Below, one piece after another: positions 40,225 through 49,255 of a DNA stretch of 64,000 nt. Source of the DNA: CAVYOD01 sp963770045 (lineage in GTDB: Bacteria > Acidobacteriota > Aminicenantia > Aminicenantales > CAVYOD01); contig CAVYOD010000007.1 of NCBI GenBank assembly GCA_963770045.1, forward strand, positions 1-64,000. Direction: 5' to 3'. Both the position numbers and the translations under genes were made by a program. The notes beneath the pieces are model-generated. The model was not told where the DNA came from. It made no database searches and saw only the letters and a program-made list of their open reading frames with translations. Each line of letters begins with the position of its first letter. The stretch's first letter is position 1.

Positions 40225-43200
40225 ATGGCTGAGGATAAGCTCAAGATTTTGATTGTAGAAGACAGCGAAGCGGACTATCGCCTGGTTTTCGAGCTGCTAA
40301 AAGAATGCACCGTCTCTCTTTTGAAGTGGCTCATGCGCGGGAGCTGTCGGGGGCTTTGGAAGAGATTCGCGGCGCGAGATACAGCGCGTGCTGTTGGATC
40401 TCAACCTTCCGGACAGCGGGGACTTCCGGTCATCGACAAACTCCTGGCCGTCGATCCCGGCCTTCCGATCGTCGTCTTGACCGGTCTGGACGATACTGAG
40501 GTCAGCATAGAGGCGCTGCACAAGAAAGCTCAGGATTATCTGGTCAAAGGGAACCTGGGCGCCGACATTCTTTGCCGGAGCGTAAGATATGCGATTGAGC
40601 GGAAGCGGGTCGAGGAGGCGCTGCTGCAGACCTCAGAACAGCGGCGGCTGGCGCTGGAGGTCGGAGACTTGGGCACCTGGGAGTATCGTTTTGATCTCGG
40701 CGAAGTCTTTTGGGACGACCGCTGCCGGGGGATGTTTGGCGTCGCGGCCGGCGACCAGATTAGATATGCGGAGGCGCTCAACCGCGTTCATCTCGATGAC
40801 CGGGAGGGAGTTGACAAGGCGGTGAAAGAAGCGATGGCAGGGGCTAACGACGGAGCCTATCACCGCGAGTTTAGAGTCATCTGGCCGGACGCTTCGGCTC
40901 ATTGGGTGGATTCTCACGGGCGCGTGTATTTTGGCGGCGAGGGACAGAACCGCCGGGCCGTGCGCTTCATCGGAGTTATACAGGAGGTCACGGCTCGTCG
41001 CGAGGCGGAGAAAAAACACTCCACTGTTCTGGAGACGAACCAGTTCGGCTTCTGGATGTCTGATCTGGACGGCAAGCTTCTTGAAGTGAATGAGGTCTAT
41101 GCCTATATGTCCGGCTACAGTCGAGAGGAGCTTCTCCGAATGCAGGTCGGAGATTTGGAGGCTGGCGAGACCCAGAAGGAAATCGCTGGCACATACAGCT
41201 CGTTCGAGAGCGGGGTCACCACCAGTTCGAGAGCTGGCACCGCCGCAAAGACGGTACTCTCTTTGATGTCGATATCCGCGTCACCTATTTGGACATAGAA
41301 GGCGGTTGGGTGGTCGTATTCTCATGGGATATCACTAACCGCATAAAGGCTGAAAAGTTTTTTTTTTAAGTTAAGTAGTATTGTGATTGAATGTTTGATA
41401 TTGTTTTGTATTTGATTTTGATTTTTTATAACAATTATTGTATATTGTGTGTTAATTGCGTTATGTTGTATAGTTTTGTAATGACGTTTGTTTATTGTGT
41501 GTGATTTTATTTTTTTGTGTGTGTGTATGTTTTGAAGTATTTGTTTGATTTTTGTTTGCATTTTTAAACGTTTTATGACATGTATGAACATGTCTACGAG
41601 ATGTAAGAAGATGTTTTTGTTGTTTATTTTTTGTTTATTACTACTTTTTTTGTTAATGTTTTAGGGAAGATGATTGTAGTTGTTTACGTTGTTTGTGACA
41701 TCACTGAACGTAAGTGTATGTAAGAAGTTTTGTAGTGTTTGTATGATGTATTTGAAGAAAGGTTTTGAGATTGTATTGAGTATTTCATTTTTGAATGTTT
41801 TTGATTTTAAGCGCTTCTCGATAACATGGGTGAATAGGTTTGGGTTTGCGATTTGTTTGTTAATTTTTTTCTCGCTTTTATGTTGTTTTTGTCACATTTT
41901 ATAGAGTTGTTTTTGAACTTTGTTGATGTGTTTATTTTGTCGCTCGATTTCGTCTCGAAGCTCGAGATGTTTACTTCGTACATGTTTTTTGTTTTGGATG
42001 ATTCTCTACGCTGAATTCTCGTTGTGTAAAATTTGAGAGATTTTGAAGTCGCTTTTTGTAACAAGAAAACTGGAGTAATTTTTTATTGTTAGATATCCGC
42101 AACTCTGATTCAGGTCTCTAGTTAGAATATCACTGTTGTTGTGTTTGTTTTGTTGTATATCACGTAGAAAAAACATCTGGAAGAAGAGATCAGGAAGCGT
42201 GAGGACTGCTTCATGAGGATTTAGAGGATGTAAGTTTTTTGTTACGTTGGTTAGGGGAATCGCTTACGACTTCAACAATATCTTCTTAACGATTATGTTC
42301 AACACATAGATGTTTTTCATGTATATAGAGAAAACGAGTTTGTTTCGAAATTCTCTGTCGCTTGTTTTTCAGGTCGCTAACAGAGGTTGGGAGTTTGTGT
42401 AGCATATCATCACTTTCAGTCGTCAGCAAGAGAGGGAACGGAAACCTTTGAGTGTTTCGCCTGTTCTTAAGGAAACTCTAAAAATCCTGCGGTCCTCTTT
42501 GCCGAAAAATATAGAGATCCGGGAGAATATCCGGGCCAAAACCGATGTCGTGCTGGGTGATCCTTCTCAGATCCACCAGATTCTGATGAATCTCTGCAGC
42601 AACGCCGCGCATGCCATGCAGGAAAAAGGCGGCGTCCTGGAGGTCAAGTTGGAAGCCGTAGATGTTGATTCGACCATGGCGGCCGGACTGCCGGAGCTGA
42701 AGCCCGGACCTCACCTGCACTTGACCGTGAGCGACACGGGCCATGGGATGGCTCCGGAAGTCATGGAGCGCATTTTCGATCCTTTTTTTACGACGAAAGG
42801 GCCCGGCAAAGGATCAGGGATGGGGCTTGCCGTCGTTCACGGCATTCTGAAGAGATGCGGAGGGGCAATCACTGTCTCCAGCGAACCGGACAAAGGGTCC
42901 ACCTTCAACGTTTTTATCCCAAGGATCGAGACCGTGCCATCGCAGAGGAGTGTTTCGTCGCGGACCTTTGCGGGGGGGAAAGAGCGAATTCTTATCGTCG
43001 AAGATGAGTTAGTGCAGCTTCAGAGCATGGTGAGGATGCTCGAATGGCTCGGCTACCGGGTGACGGCCAAGACCGACGGTCGCGAGGCCCTCGCCGAATT
43101 TCAAAAAAACCCGCACGGCTTTGACCTGGTTATCACGGACCAGGCCATGCCGGTGATGACGGGTGCCCAGCTGACCGAGGCTCTTTTGAAGATCCTGCCC

Positions 43201-43368
43201 GAAATCCCTATCATCTTGTGCACCGGGTTCAGCGAAGCGGTGAGCGAGGAACAGGCAAAAGCGATAGGAGTTCGGGAATTTATCCACAAACCATTTTCCA
43301 TCGTCGAGATGTCCGAGAAGATCCGCCGCGTATTGAGCGAACCAACGGGGCCACACCGCGAGCAATGA
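40225..43368 (+). pseudogene. Hybrid histidine kinase: REC-PAS-PAS-PAS-HisKA-HATPase-REC, converted and frameshifted
   Basis: AGAGGGG precedes ATG at 40225. REC 1 has LKILIVEDSEADYRLVFELL and VVLTGLDDTE; its middle lies in another frame (EVAHARELSGALEEIRGARY). PAS domains follow (LGTWEYRFDLGEVFWDDRCR; QFGFWMSDLDGKLLEVNE; a third inside the converted patch). HisKA reads GGIAYDFNNI (GGIAHDFNN in the family) at about 42,260. The HATPase has NLCSNAAHAM, VSDTGHGM, GSGMGLAVVHGI. REC 2 has ILIVEDE, DLVITDQAMP and HKPFS. Domains from 42,448 on are intact. Frameshifts near 40,310, 40,400 and 41,220, and conversion-derived stops, prevent translation as written. The REC-HK-REC plan points to a phosphorelay with the neighbouring kinase and regulator. 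Confidence 0.8.
41353..42430 (+). other. Second, graded C-to-T converted patch
   Basis: From about 41,353 (after ataaaggctgaaaag) C becomes rare, then returns step by step: almost none to 41,433, scattered C from about 41,434 to 42,240, and nearly normal by 42,430. Where decoding is unambiguous near 42,240-42,320, each missing C makes a recognisable change: CAC to TAC in the HisKA His box, and CAG to TAG twice. CC pairs often lose only one C. Normal G content is kept. So the same strand is affected as in the first block, but conversion is incomplete and has a gradient. Confidence 0.82.
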
Positions 43369-43434
43369 TGGCGCGTAGCCGGCCGAGCTTGAAGAATTAT
43401 CCAAAAAGAAATGCTGGAAAAGCTGGAAAAGCTA

Positions 43435-43864
43435 GGGTCGGACCGAGCTGAACTAAAAGCAAACAAATAAGATAATTACGTTTTTCCGGCGATAAAAGCC
43501 TCTTATTTGAGCATTTCTGGGCCAAAAAACATCGATTTAATTGATGTGCCGGTGGTTTAATGAGCTAAGAAGAACCGCTGGCTTGGTCACTCCAGCTTAG
43601 AAGGCAACGCTGGGCAGGTAGGGACGGAAAGCACAATACTGTGAAGTCAGGAATCTATTGGAGTAATAGTTATAAGAGCCCAGTTAAGGTTATGAGGCGG
43701 ACGCTTGGAAAGTGGTTGCCCACAACAGGACGCAGGAGCTCAGAGAGTTGAAGTCTGCTTATTCTGATGTTTTTGGGGCAAAAAAGCGCGTTTTAAGGAC
43801 CAAAGAACGGTTTAATTTGAGTCTAAGTAACAGATAATAAAATAGAATATCACGGTCCGACCCC
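43435..43864. repeat. Repeat element copy B, both termini intact
   Basis: Begins GGGTCGGACCGAG and ends CGGTCCGACCCC, giving perfect inverted termini of eleven bases; length 430. The body contains AAGAACCGCTGGCTTGG, shared exactly with copy A, and the right-hand module GGGGCAAAAAAGCGCGTTTTAAG shared with all copies. No open frame of meaningful length. A non-autonomous, REP/MITE-like element is likely; no transposase is seen in the window. It begins 66 bases after the stop of the hybrid kinase. Confidence 0.8.
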
Positions 43865-43879
43865 AATTAAATTAAATCC

Positions 43880-44572
43880 TCAAGAATAAGGGCGGTCGTA
43901 GACTCGGCTGCGGGCGTCGCGCTTCTTGGCCTCCTTCTTCATGCCGTAGTTGGCCATGAGAAGGTAAAGCCACTTCGCGATGAAAGGTTTTCCCAGCAGT
44001 TGTACGGCCTCTTCGGGCACAGATCCGCCCAGGACAAGGGCTCCGGCCGCGAGGTCCAGCGCCTTGACCACATTCCGGACCATCCCGCCGGCCTTTTCGA
44101 GAGGCCTTTCGGCGATGGCGCCGCCCATGCCCATCGCCAGCGCCCCGGCCCATCCGTAACCGGCCTCCCTGGCAAATTGACGCATGATATCGCAGGCCGG
44201 CTGGTTCTGACGCGTCTCGGGAAAGCCGCATTGGACGATGGCCATGATGTCCTGATCCTTCATGCCCCCGATCTGCCCGGCCGCCCTCAGCCCTTCTCTG
44301 CGCTCGGCGATGAGCTCCAGCACCCGCACCAGCGGCGCGGGAAGCTGGTCGACGTAAAGCGGGAAGGAGAAGATGATCAGGTCGGCCGCGTCCATCGCCT
44401 CGAACACGCGCGTCATCTTCTCGCGCGAATCGAAGGCGGAGATGACGGCCAAGGTCACGACTTCCATCCCGCCCGCCTCGAGCCTTCGGAGCAAGTGGCG
44501 GCCAAGCGCGTGCGATGTGCTTTTCAGGCCTTTAGGGCTTCCGACCAAGAGGAGTGCTTTTTTCCTTTCCAT
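43880..44572 (-). CDS. Flavodoxin-fold NAD(P)H reductase
   Basis: The 230-residue protein opens KKALLLVGSPKGLKSTSHAL, the FMN-phosphate loop of the flavodoxin/NADPH-quinone-reductase fold, with later LIIFSFPLYVDQLPAPL for the flavin ring. The C-terminal part is longer than in flavodoxins and helical. It is the last gene of a three-gene leftward set with a second such reductase and a TetR regulator; only 11 bases separate the two reductase genes. The pair may reduce quinones or nitro/azo compounds. Intact. Confidence 0.82.
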   Translation of the reverse strand: MERKKALLLVGSPKGLKSTSHALGRHLLRRLEAGGMEVVTLAVISAFDSREKMTRVFEAMDAADLIIFSFPLYVDQLPAPLVRVLELIAERREGLRAAGQIGGMKDQDIMAIVQCGFPETRQNQPACDIMRQFAREAGYGWAGALAMGMGGAIAERPLEKAGGMVRNVVKALDLAAGALVLGGSVPEEAVQLLGKPFIAKWLYLLMANYGMKKEAKKRDARSRVYDRPYS

Positions 44573-44583
44573 CGTCGTTCTCT

Positions 44584-45162
44584 TTATGCGGCCCCGACTA
44601 GCCCGATGAGAGCGCTGACCTTGGCGACCAGCTCCCTTTCGCCGGTCCCCTCATAAAAAACACCGGACTCCGTCTTCAGCGAGCTCATGTTGATGGCGTT
44701 CCTTCGGGCAAGATTATGGAAAATCCTCTCCGCCTCGTTATCCGCCCTGGCAAGCGTTCCGATGACCACCAGCCTGCGCCGCCTCTCGTAGCGCTGCGGA
44801 TGGTGGATCTCGTCGTGGACCTTGTGGAAGAAGGGAAGGATGGAGGGGATCAGCCGGTCGAGAGCTTTCTTGAGGGCCGACGAATATCCGCCGAACGTGA
44901 TCGGCGTGATCCAGGCCAGGACGTCGCTTTGGATGTGGGCCCTCAACACGGTTTCTGCGTCGTCTTTGATCGCGCACGTGCCGGGATGTTTCAGCCAGCA
45001 CGCGAAGCAGCCAGAGCAGGGCTTGATGGTCATGCCATCGAGGTCAAAAGCCGTAACATTCCAGGCGCGAGCCGTCGCTTCGCGGGCCACGGCGTCCTTG
45101 AGTCTTCGTGCGGTTGCGCCTCTTTCGTTCCCGGGGCTTCCATTCAAAATTAAGATGTTCAT
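44584..45162 (-). CDS. NADPH-dependent FMN reductase-like protein
   Basis: Begins MNILILNGSPGNERGATARRL, the FMN-binding loop, followed by KPCSGCFACWLKHPGTCAIKDD, the CxxC-type cluster motif that marks iron-sulfur flavoproteins and related multimeric FMN reductases. Then comes ITPITFGGYSSALKKALDRL, contacting the isoalloxazine. 192 aa. Located between TetR (15 bases upstream) and the second reductase, so co-transcribed. Probably binds FMN and reduces quinone or electrophile substrates under TetR control. Intact. Confidence 0.85.
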   Translation of the reverse strand: MNILILNGSPGNERGATARRLKDAVAREATARAWNVTAFDLDGMTIKPCSGCFACWLKHPGTCAIKDDAETVLRAHIQSDVLAWITPITFGGYSSALKKALDRLIPSILPFFHKVHDEIHHPQRYERRRRLVVIGTLARADNEAERIFHNLARRNAINMSSLKTESGVFYEGTGERELVAKVSALIGLVGAA

Positions 45163-45177
45163 GGGGTCTCCTTCATA

Positions 45178-45906
45178 TCAGTTGTCTTCGCGTATCTTCT
45201 CGAATTTCGTTTTTTTTCGGGGCCGCGCTGAACGCCGTGTCGTCGCCGCCGGGAAGGACGGCGGCTTGGTTTCCGGTGGGGCGATCTTTTTTCCCTTGAG
45301 GAGACTTGTCCAGCGGCGCTCATTCTCAGGGCTATCGCTATCCGCGATCCCGGAGAATTCGGCATAAATCATGATGTTCCCGGCGTCCTTCATCCAGCGG
45401 ATGATGTTCTTGATGGAGGCTTCCCTTGCTCTTTCAAAGACGATCGATGTCGCAAGCCCGATCGTAAAGAGGCTGAGGTTGTTGAGGAGTCTGGCCAGCG
45501 ATTCGTCCGGCAACACTCGGAGGGTCGGGTCAGCCTTCATCCGTTCGAGGATGGAAGAATGGATCGCCTCGATGATGTCGGGATAGTTGTGCCGCGTATG
45601 AAACAGGGCCCGGAAGAGGTTGGCCTCTTCCCTGGCGAAGGCCGCCATTCCTACGCCGATGTTGAGGAAGGGCGTGTCGGTGAAAGTTCGGGTGGTGAAA
45701 TCGGTAAGACGGCGCCTGGCTTCGTCGAGGACTTCCCGCTCGAGGACGTCCATCGAGCCGAAGGCGCTGTAAACGGGGGCGACGGAGGCCTTCAGCCGAT
45801 CGGCAATCCGGCGGGCCGTCAGCCTTTCCCAGCCTTCCTGGCGGACGAGTGAAACCGCGGCATCGAGCACCGCCTGCCTGTTGAATGTGATTTCTCTTGG
45901 GCTCAT
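45178..45906 (-). CDS. TetR/AcrR-family regulator
   Basis: The N-terminal HTH reads ITFNRQAVLDAAVSLVRQEG, then WERLTARRIADRLKASVAPVYSAFGSMDVL, the classic TetR helix-turn-helix with the YSAF in place of YYHF. The C-terminal ligand domain follows and a basic, Pro-rich tail ends it (KPPSFPAATTRRSARPRKKTK). ATG at 45906. A perfect 24-base palindrome lies 25-48 bases upstream of this start, so the protein most likely represses its own three-gene operon and is induced by a flavoenzyme substrate. Confidence 0.92.
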   Translation of the reverse strand: MSPREITFNRQAVLDAAVSLVRQEGWERLTARRIADRLKASVAPVYSAFGSMDVLEREVLDEARRRLTDFTTRTFTDTPFLNIGVGMAAFAREEANLFRALFHTRHNYPDIIEAIHSSILERMKADPTLRVLPDESLARLLNNLSLFTIGLATSIVFERAREASIKNIIRWMKDAGNIMIYAEFSGIADSDSPENERRWTSLLKGKKIAPPETKPPSFPAATTRRSARPRKKTKFEKIREDN

Positions 45907-45930
45907 GCTAGCTCCGTATTGATAACAATC

Positions 45931-45954
45931 GTTATATTACAATTGTAATATAAC
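45931..45954. promoter_or_regulatory. Perfect 24-base palindrome, likely TetR operator
   Basis: GTTATATTACAA (45931-45942) is followed at once by its exact reverse complement TTGTAATATAAC (45943-45954), with no spacer. An outer imperfect pair (aacaatc / gtattgtt) extends the symmetry to about 40 bases. TetR operators are typically palindromes of this length upstream of the regulator. It is 25 bases upstream of the TetR start, where it would overlap the promoter. Confidence 0.8.
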
Positions 45955-46005
45955 GTATTGTTATGTTATTTGTCAAATATTTTTTTGAAACCTGGGGGAG
46001 AGCTA

Positions 46006-46426
46006 GGGTCAGACCGAGCTAACTATAACAAAATAAAGAATAAAGTACATTTATTTGACGAAAAAAGCCTTTTATTTGGGCATTTCTTGGCCGAAAAACG
46101 TCGATCTTATTGAATGAGATGGTAGTTCACTATGCAAAGAACGAATCGCGCCTTTTTTACTTCAGATCAAAGGCTCTCACCGAACGGAAGTGAACGATGA
46201 ACATGGCTGCGAGATAGCAGAAAATTATGGAAGATAGAGCATGGTGGTCAGGATCTCGAGCGGGCGCGAGGAAAGTGGTCAGAAATCATGAAGCGAGGGA
46301 GCGCATGGAATCGCGAGCAGCTTAAACAGACTTTTTTTGGGGCAAAAAACGCGTTTTAGGCTCCCAAAAAGGCTGTAACCAGAGTCTATATGACTGATAA
46401 TAAATAAGATCGTCCGGTCCGACCCC
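46006..46426. repeat. Repeat element copy C
   Basis: Begins GGGTCAGACCGAG (one mismatch from copy B) and ends CGGTCCGACCCC at 46426; length 421. Shares with the others the left sequence with atttgacgaaaaaagcc and the right module with TTTTTTGGGGCAAAAAACGCG. The middle differs from A and B. It lies between the TetR operator and the penicillin acylase, in the 3' region of the latter. Confidence 0.75.
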
Positions 46427-46459
46427 ACGACACTATTCATACCCCACGACACTATTCAT
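46422..46459. repeat. Perfect 19-base tandem repeat at the element end
   Basis: ACCCCACGACACTATTCAT occurs twice with no gap (46422-46440 and 46441-46459). The first copy includes the last five bases of element copy C (GACCCC tail) and the second runs to the edge of the penicillin-acylase gene. A similar doubling is present at copy D. Confidence 0.9.
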
Positions 46460-46464
46460 CGACC

Positions 46465-48939
46465 CTATTTATTCGACTTGGAGGTCGAGGCCGGCTCGAG
46501 CCGGAAGACCTTCTCAGAAACAGACTCGACCTTCTTGCGCGAATAGAGAACTGGGAAGTATTTCCCCCGCGCCCAGAGTTCGTAAAGATCGCGGTAATGA
46601 GGATCGTTCACGTCGCCCGACTGCCCCGGACTATTCAGGCCAACCGAATTGTCCCAGTCCTCGAGATCCACGATAATCTTGAATGATCCGCCCGTCACCT
46701 GATTGTCGCTGCCGCCCGTTGCCGTCACGGTGTAGCCATCACCTCCACGCGGCAGATCGCCCACGTCGAACTTCGCCCGCAGCTCCGAGTTTAAGGCCGG
46801 ATCCAGCGGATGGCGGATCAAGGCGTGGTGGTAGGCTCCGAGCCTCCACTTTTCCATGTCGGCCCCGAAGCGCTTCGTGAGCTCCGCGACCGCTTCATCA
46901 AGACTCTTGATCAGCAGCCCGTTCCGGCCGGCGATCGGATCAGCGCCAAAACGGCCGTCGGGCGCGACAAGCCGGTCGATGATTCTCTTGAGACTGATAT
47001 TCCCGATAAAGGGCTGAGCCTCTTTCGGCACCAGAAGTTCGAACATGTTCGCTTGGATCTGCCGCTGCCACATCTCATAGATGCCCGCCGCAATGGAATC
47101 CTTGTCGAGGACACAATCCCACGCCAGCAGACGGTCACGCACTCGGGAGGAGGCGGGATCAGGCACGGTGAGATCGCGCAAGAGAGGCACGAGGCTGCGG
47201 GCCGGAATGGACAGATCGTCATTTTGCAGGCTTATCATATCCGCGACCGTGAACAGTCGGCCCGATCCCAGAAACTCGGCCACGCGCGCGCCGCGATAGG
47301 GCGCGGCCCACGTATAATGCAGCGCGTCTTTGTGCGGCCATCCGGGGGGAATGAGATAGTTGTTCGACGTGTTCCAGAAGCCCTTCTCCGGATTGAGCAC
47401 ATGCGGAAGCGCCCTGATGGGTAAGTAACCGGCCCACTCGTAGCGGCCGTCCCCCGGCACGGGCACAAGTCCGCTCCAACCGGGACGGAGGGGAGATATT
47501 CCGACCGCTTGATAGCCAATATTTCCGTCGAGATCGGCCCAGATCATGTTCTCCGACGGGATCCGGCTGTAGTCGCAGGCGGCGAGGAACTCATTCCAAC
47601 TGTGCGCCTGGTCGATTCGCAAACTGGCAAGATACGGGGCGCCGCCGATCTCCATCCAGGCCGCGCGCACGGCATAAGCTTTGTGATGCGGTTTGTCTTC
47701 ATAAACGACGGGACCGTGGCGGGTAAACCGCAACTCGACCGGCACCGGCGCCTCGCCCTTCACTGGAATCGTTTCCTTGATCACCCGCATTCCCTCCCAC
47801 CGGCCGCGGTACTTGTATTGCTCCGGATTGGCGGGATTCGTGTCATAGACGCACAGGTCCTCGGTGTCACCGCCAAAGATAGTGAGGCCCCAAGCGCCAT
47901 ACTCATTGTGGCCGATCGAGATCCCGGGAAGCGCCGGCTCGCCGGCGCCGACAACATTCCAGCCGGGAGCGACAAGGTGCACCCAATAGCGGAGCGAGGG
48001 CGCCTCCAGCACACGATGGGGGTCGTTCGCCAAGATCGGGAAGCCGCTCAGAGTCATCCTTCCGTTCACGACCCAGTTGTTGCTGCCGACATCTACAGGC
48101 CGTTGGAGGAGGCCTATGGCCGGGCGGATCGACGGCGGTTCCGCCCATGGATGCAGGCGCGCGGATGACTTGTTGGCAGGGCGATACTCGGCAGGAACGT
48201 CGTCGGGCATGAACTCGATCGGCTCGCGGAAGGCGTTATAGAGATCCAGGATATCTTTGGAAAGGAGCGACTGGTCAATAGCCGGGTCGATGTCCAGCTT
48301 CGGGTTCGCCGGCTGAAAGTACTCGAGGTCTTTGACCCGGTCCGCACCGAGGAGGCGCACCGCTTGCGCGAAGTCCAACTCTTGTTGGACGTTGGCGAGC
48401 AATCCATTGAAGCGCGTGATGACGACGGCGGGTGTCCAATTCCCCGGCTTGATCCCAAGCATCCTGAACTCGGGAGTGAGCAGGCTCGGGGTCCGCTCCG
48501 TCTCCACGACGAAGGCGTTGATGCCGTTAACGAATGCCTCGATGATGGCTTTGCCGTGCGGGTGATACCAGCTCAGTTCCTGCGTAATGTCGCCGCGGAA
48601 GAGAAAGAGGCGCGTGCCGATATCGCGCTTGAGTTCCCTGCGCCCAAGTATCTCCGCGACCGTGCCGGTGGCCTGGCGCCGCCACATCTCGAGCTGGAAG
48701 AGGCGGTCGCGCGCGACGTTATAACCTTGGGCGAAAAAAAGATCGCCCTCGTTCTCAGCGTAGATGTGCGAGATGCCCCAGCGGTCCTTGACAATCTCAA
48801 CCGGCTGGCTCAAACCCGGCACCTGCAGACTCTCGACGGCCGCGGCGCCGGCATGAACCGCAGCTGTTTGCACTTGCGCTTGTAGCAGCCATAGGAAGCC
48901 GAGGAACAGCATGCCTATGAATTGTCGTTTTGCGCTCAC
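46465..48939 (-). CDS. Penicillin-acylase-family amidase
   Basis: An Ntn-hydrolase precursor of 824 aa. A leader (QFIGMLFLGFLWLLQAQVQT) precedes the alpha chain (IVKDRWGISHIYAENEGDLFFAQGYNVARDRL), a spacer, and then the autocatalytic nucleophile at VGSNNWVVNG (Ser at about residue 286). The beta chain follows (NDPHR, WNTSNNYLIPPG, GGSDNQVTGGSFKI). The new N-terminal Ser is the only catalytic nucleophile and is intact. Such enzymes hydrolyse acyl-amides, including N-acyl homoserine lactones and beta-lactams. Exported. ATG at 48939; its 3' end lies at the 19-base repeat next to element copy C. Confidence 0.92.
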   Translation of the reverse strand: MSAKRQFIGMLFLGFLWLLQAQVQTAAVHAGAAAVESLQVPGLSQPVEIVKDRWGISHIYAENEGDLFFAQGYNVARDRLFQLEMWRRQATGTVAEILGRRELKRDIGTRLFLFRGDITQELSWYHPHGKAIIEAFVNGINAFVVETERTPSLLTPEFRMLGIKPGNWTPAVVITRFNGLLANVQQELDFAQAVRLLGADRVKDLEYFQPANPKLDIDPAIDQSLLSKDILDLYNAFREPIEFMPDDVPAEYRPANKSSARLHPWAEPPSIRPAIGLLQRPVDVGSNNWVVNGRMTLSGFPILANDPHRVLEAPSLRYWVHLVAPGWNVVGAGEPALPGISIGHNEYGAWGLTIFGGDTEDLCVYDTNPANPEQYKYRGRWEGMRVIKETIPVKGEAPVPVELRFTRHGPVVYEDKPHHKAYAVRAAWMEIGGAPYLASLRIDQAHSWNEFLAACDYSRIPSENMIWADLDGNIGYQAVGISPLRPGWSGLVPVPGDGRYEWAGYLPIRALPHVLNPEKGFWNTSNNYLIPPGWPHKDALHYTWAAPYRGARVAEFLGSGRLFTVADMISLQNDDLSIPARSLVPLLRDLTVPDPASSRVRDRLLAWDCVLDKDSIAAGIYEMWQRQIQANMFELLVPKEAQPFIGNISLKRIIDRLVAPDGRFGADPIAGRNGLLIKSLDEAVAELTKRFGADMEKWRLGAYHHALIRHPLDPALNSELRAKFDVGDLPRGGDGYTVTATGGSDNQVTGGSFKIIVDLEDWDNSVGLNSPGQSGDVNDPHYRDLYELWARGKYFPVLYSRKKVESVSEKVFRLEPASTSKSNK

Positions 48940-49062
48940 CGAACCGTCCTTTCACCGGAGTGCATAAGAGGATTCTTTTCTGATGCGGCGGCTAACCGGA
49001 AAGTCATTTGTGGACTTTACCTCGTCCCCTGCTTCTAGATGATAAAACATGCCGTGAAGGGA

Positions 49063-49232
49063 GGTCAAACCGAATTTGGGTTACACGTTGCATAATTTCA
49101 AAATCCCAATATTCCGACGCGAGCTGCTTATTATGATGTTTTTAGGGGCAAAAAGCGCGTTTTAGGCACCTAAAAAGGGCTTAATTTGTGCTTAATTGAC
49201 AGATAATAAATCAGATCGCTCGGTCCGACCCC
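49063..49232. repeat. Repeat element copy D (right half only)
   Basis: Ends CGGTCCGACCCC at 49232, preceded by the shared module (ATGTTTTTAGGGGCAAAAAGCGCG, aattgacagataataaatcagat). The left end at 49063 reads GGTCAAACCGA, a degraded terminus, and the middle is deleted, so it is about 170 bases. It is followed by CCATTTGTTTTTTATA and then CCATTTGTTTT again, a 16-base tandem doubling next to the M14 gene stop. Confidence 0.75.
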
Positions 49233-49255
49233 ATTTGTTTTTTATACCATTTGTT

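Noticed and set aside
41322..42064. Minus-strand frames of 89 and 85 residues
   Set aside because: Produced by C loss, which removes G from the minus strand and so few stops or normal codons appear; no motif or ribosome site.
37500..43500. Diversity-generating retroelement as the cause of the converted DNA
   Set aside because: No reverse transcriptase or template repeat is visible, and those elements mutate A, not C.
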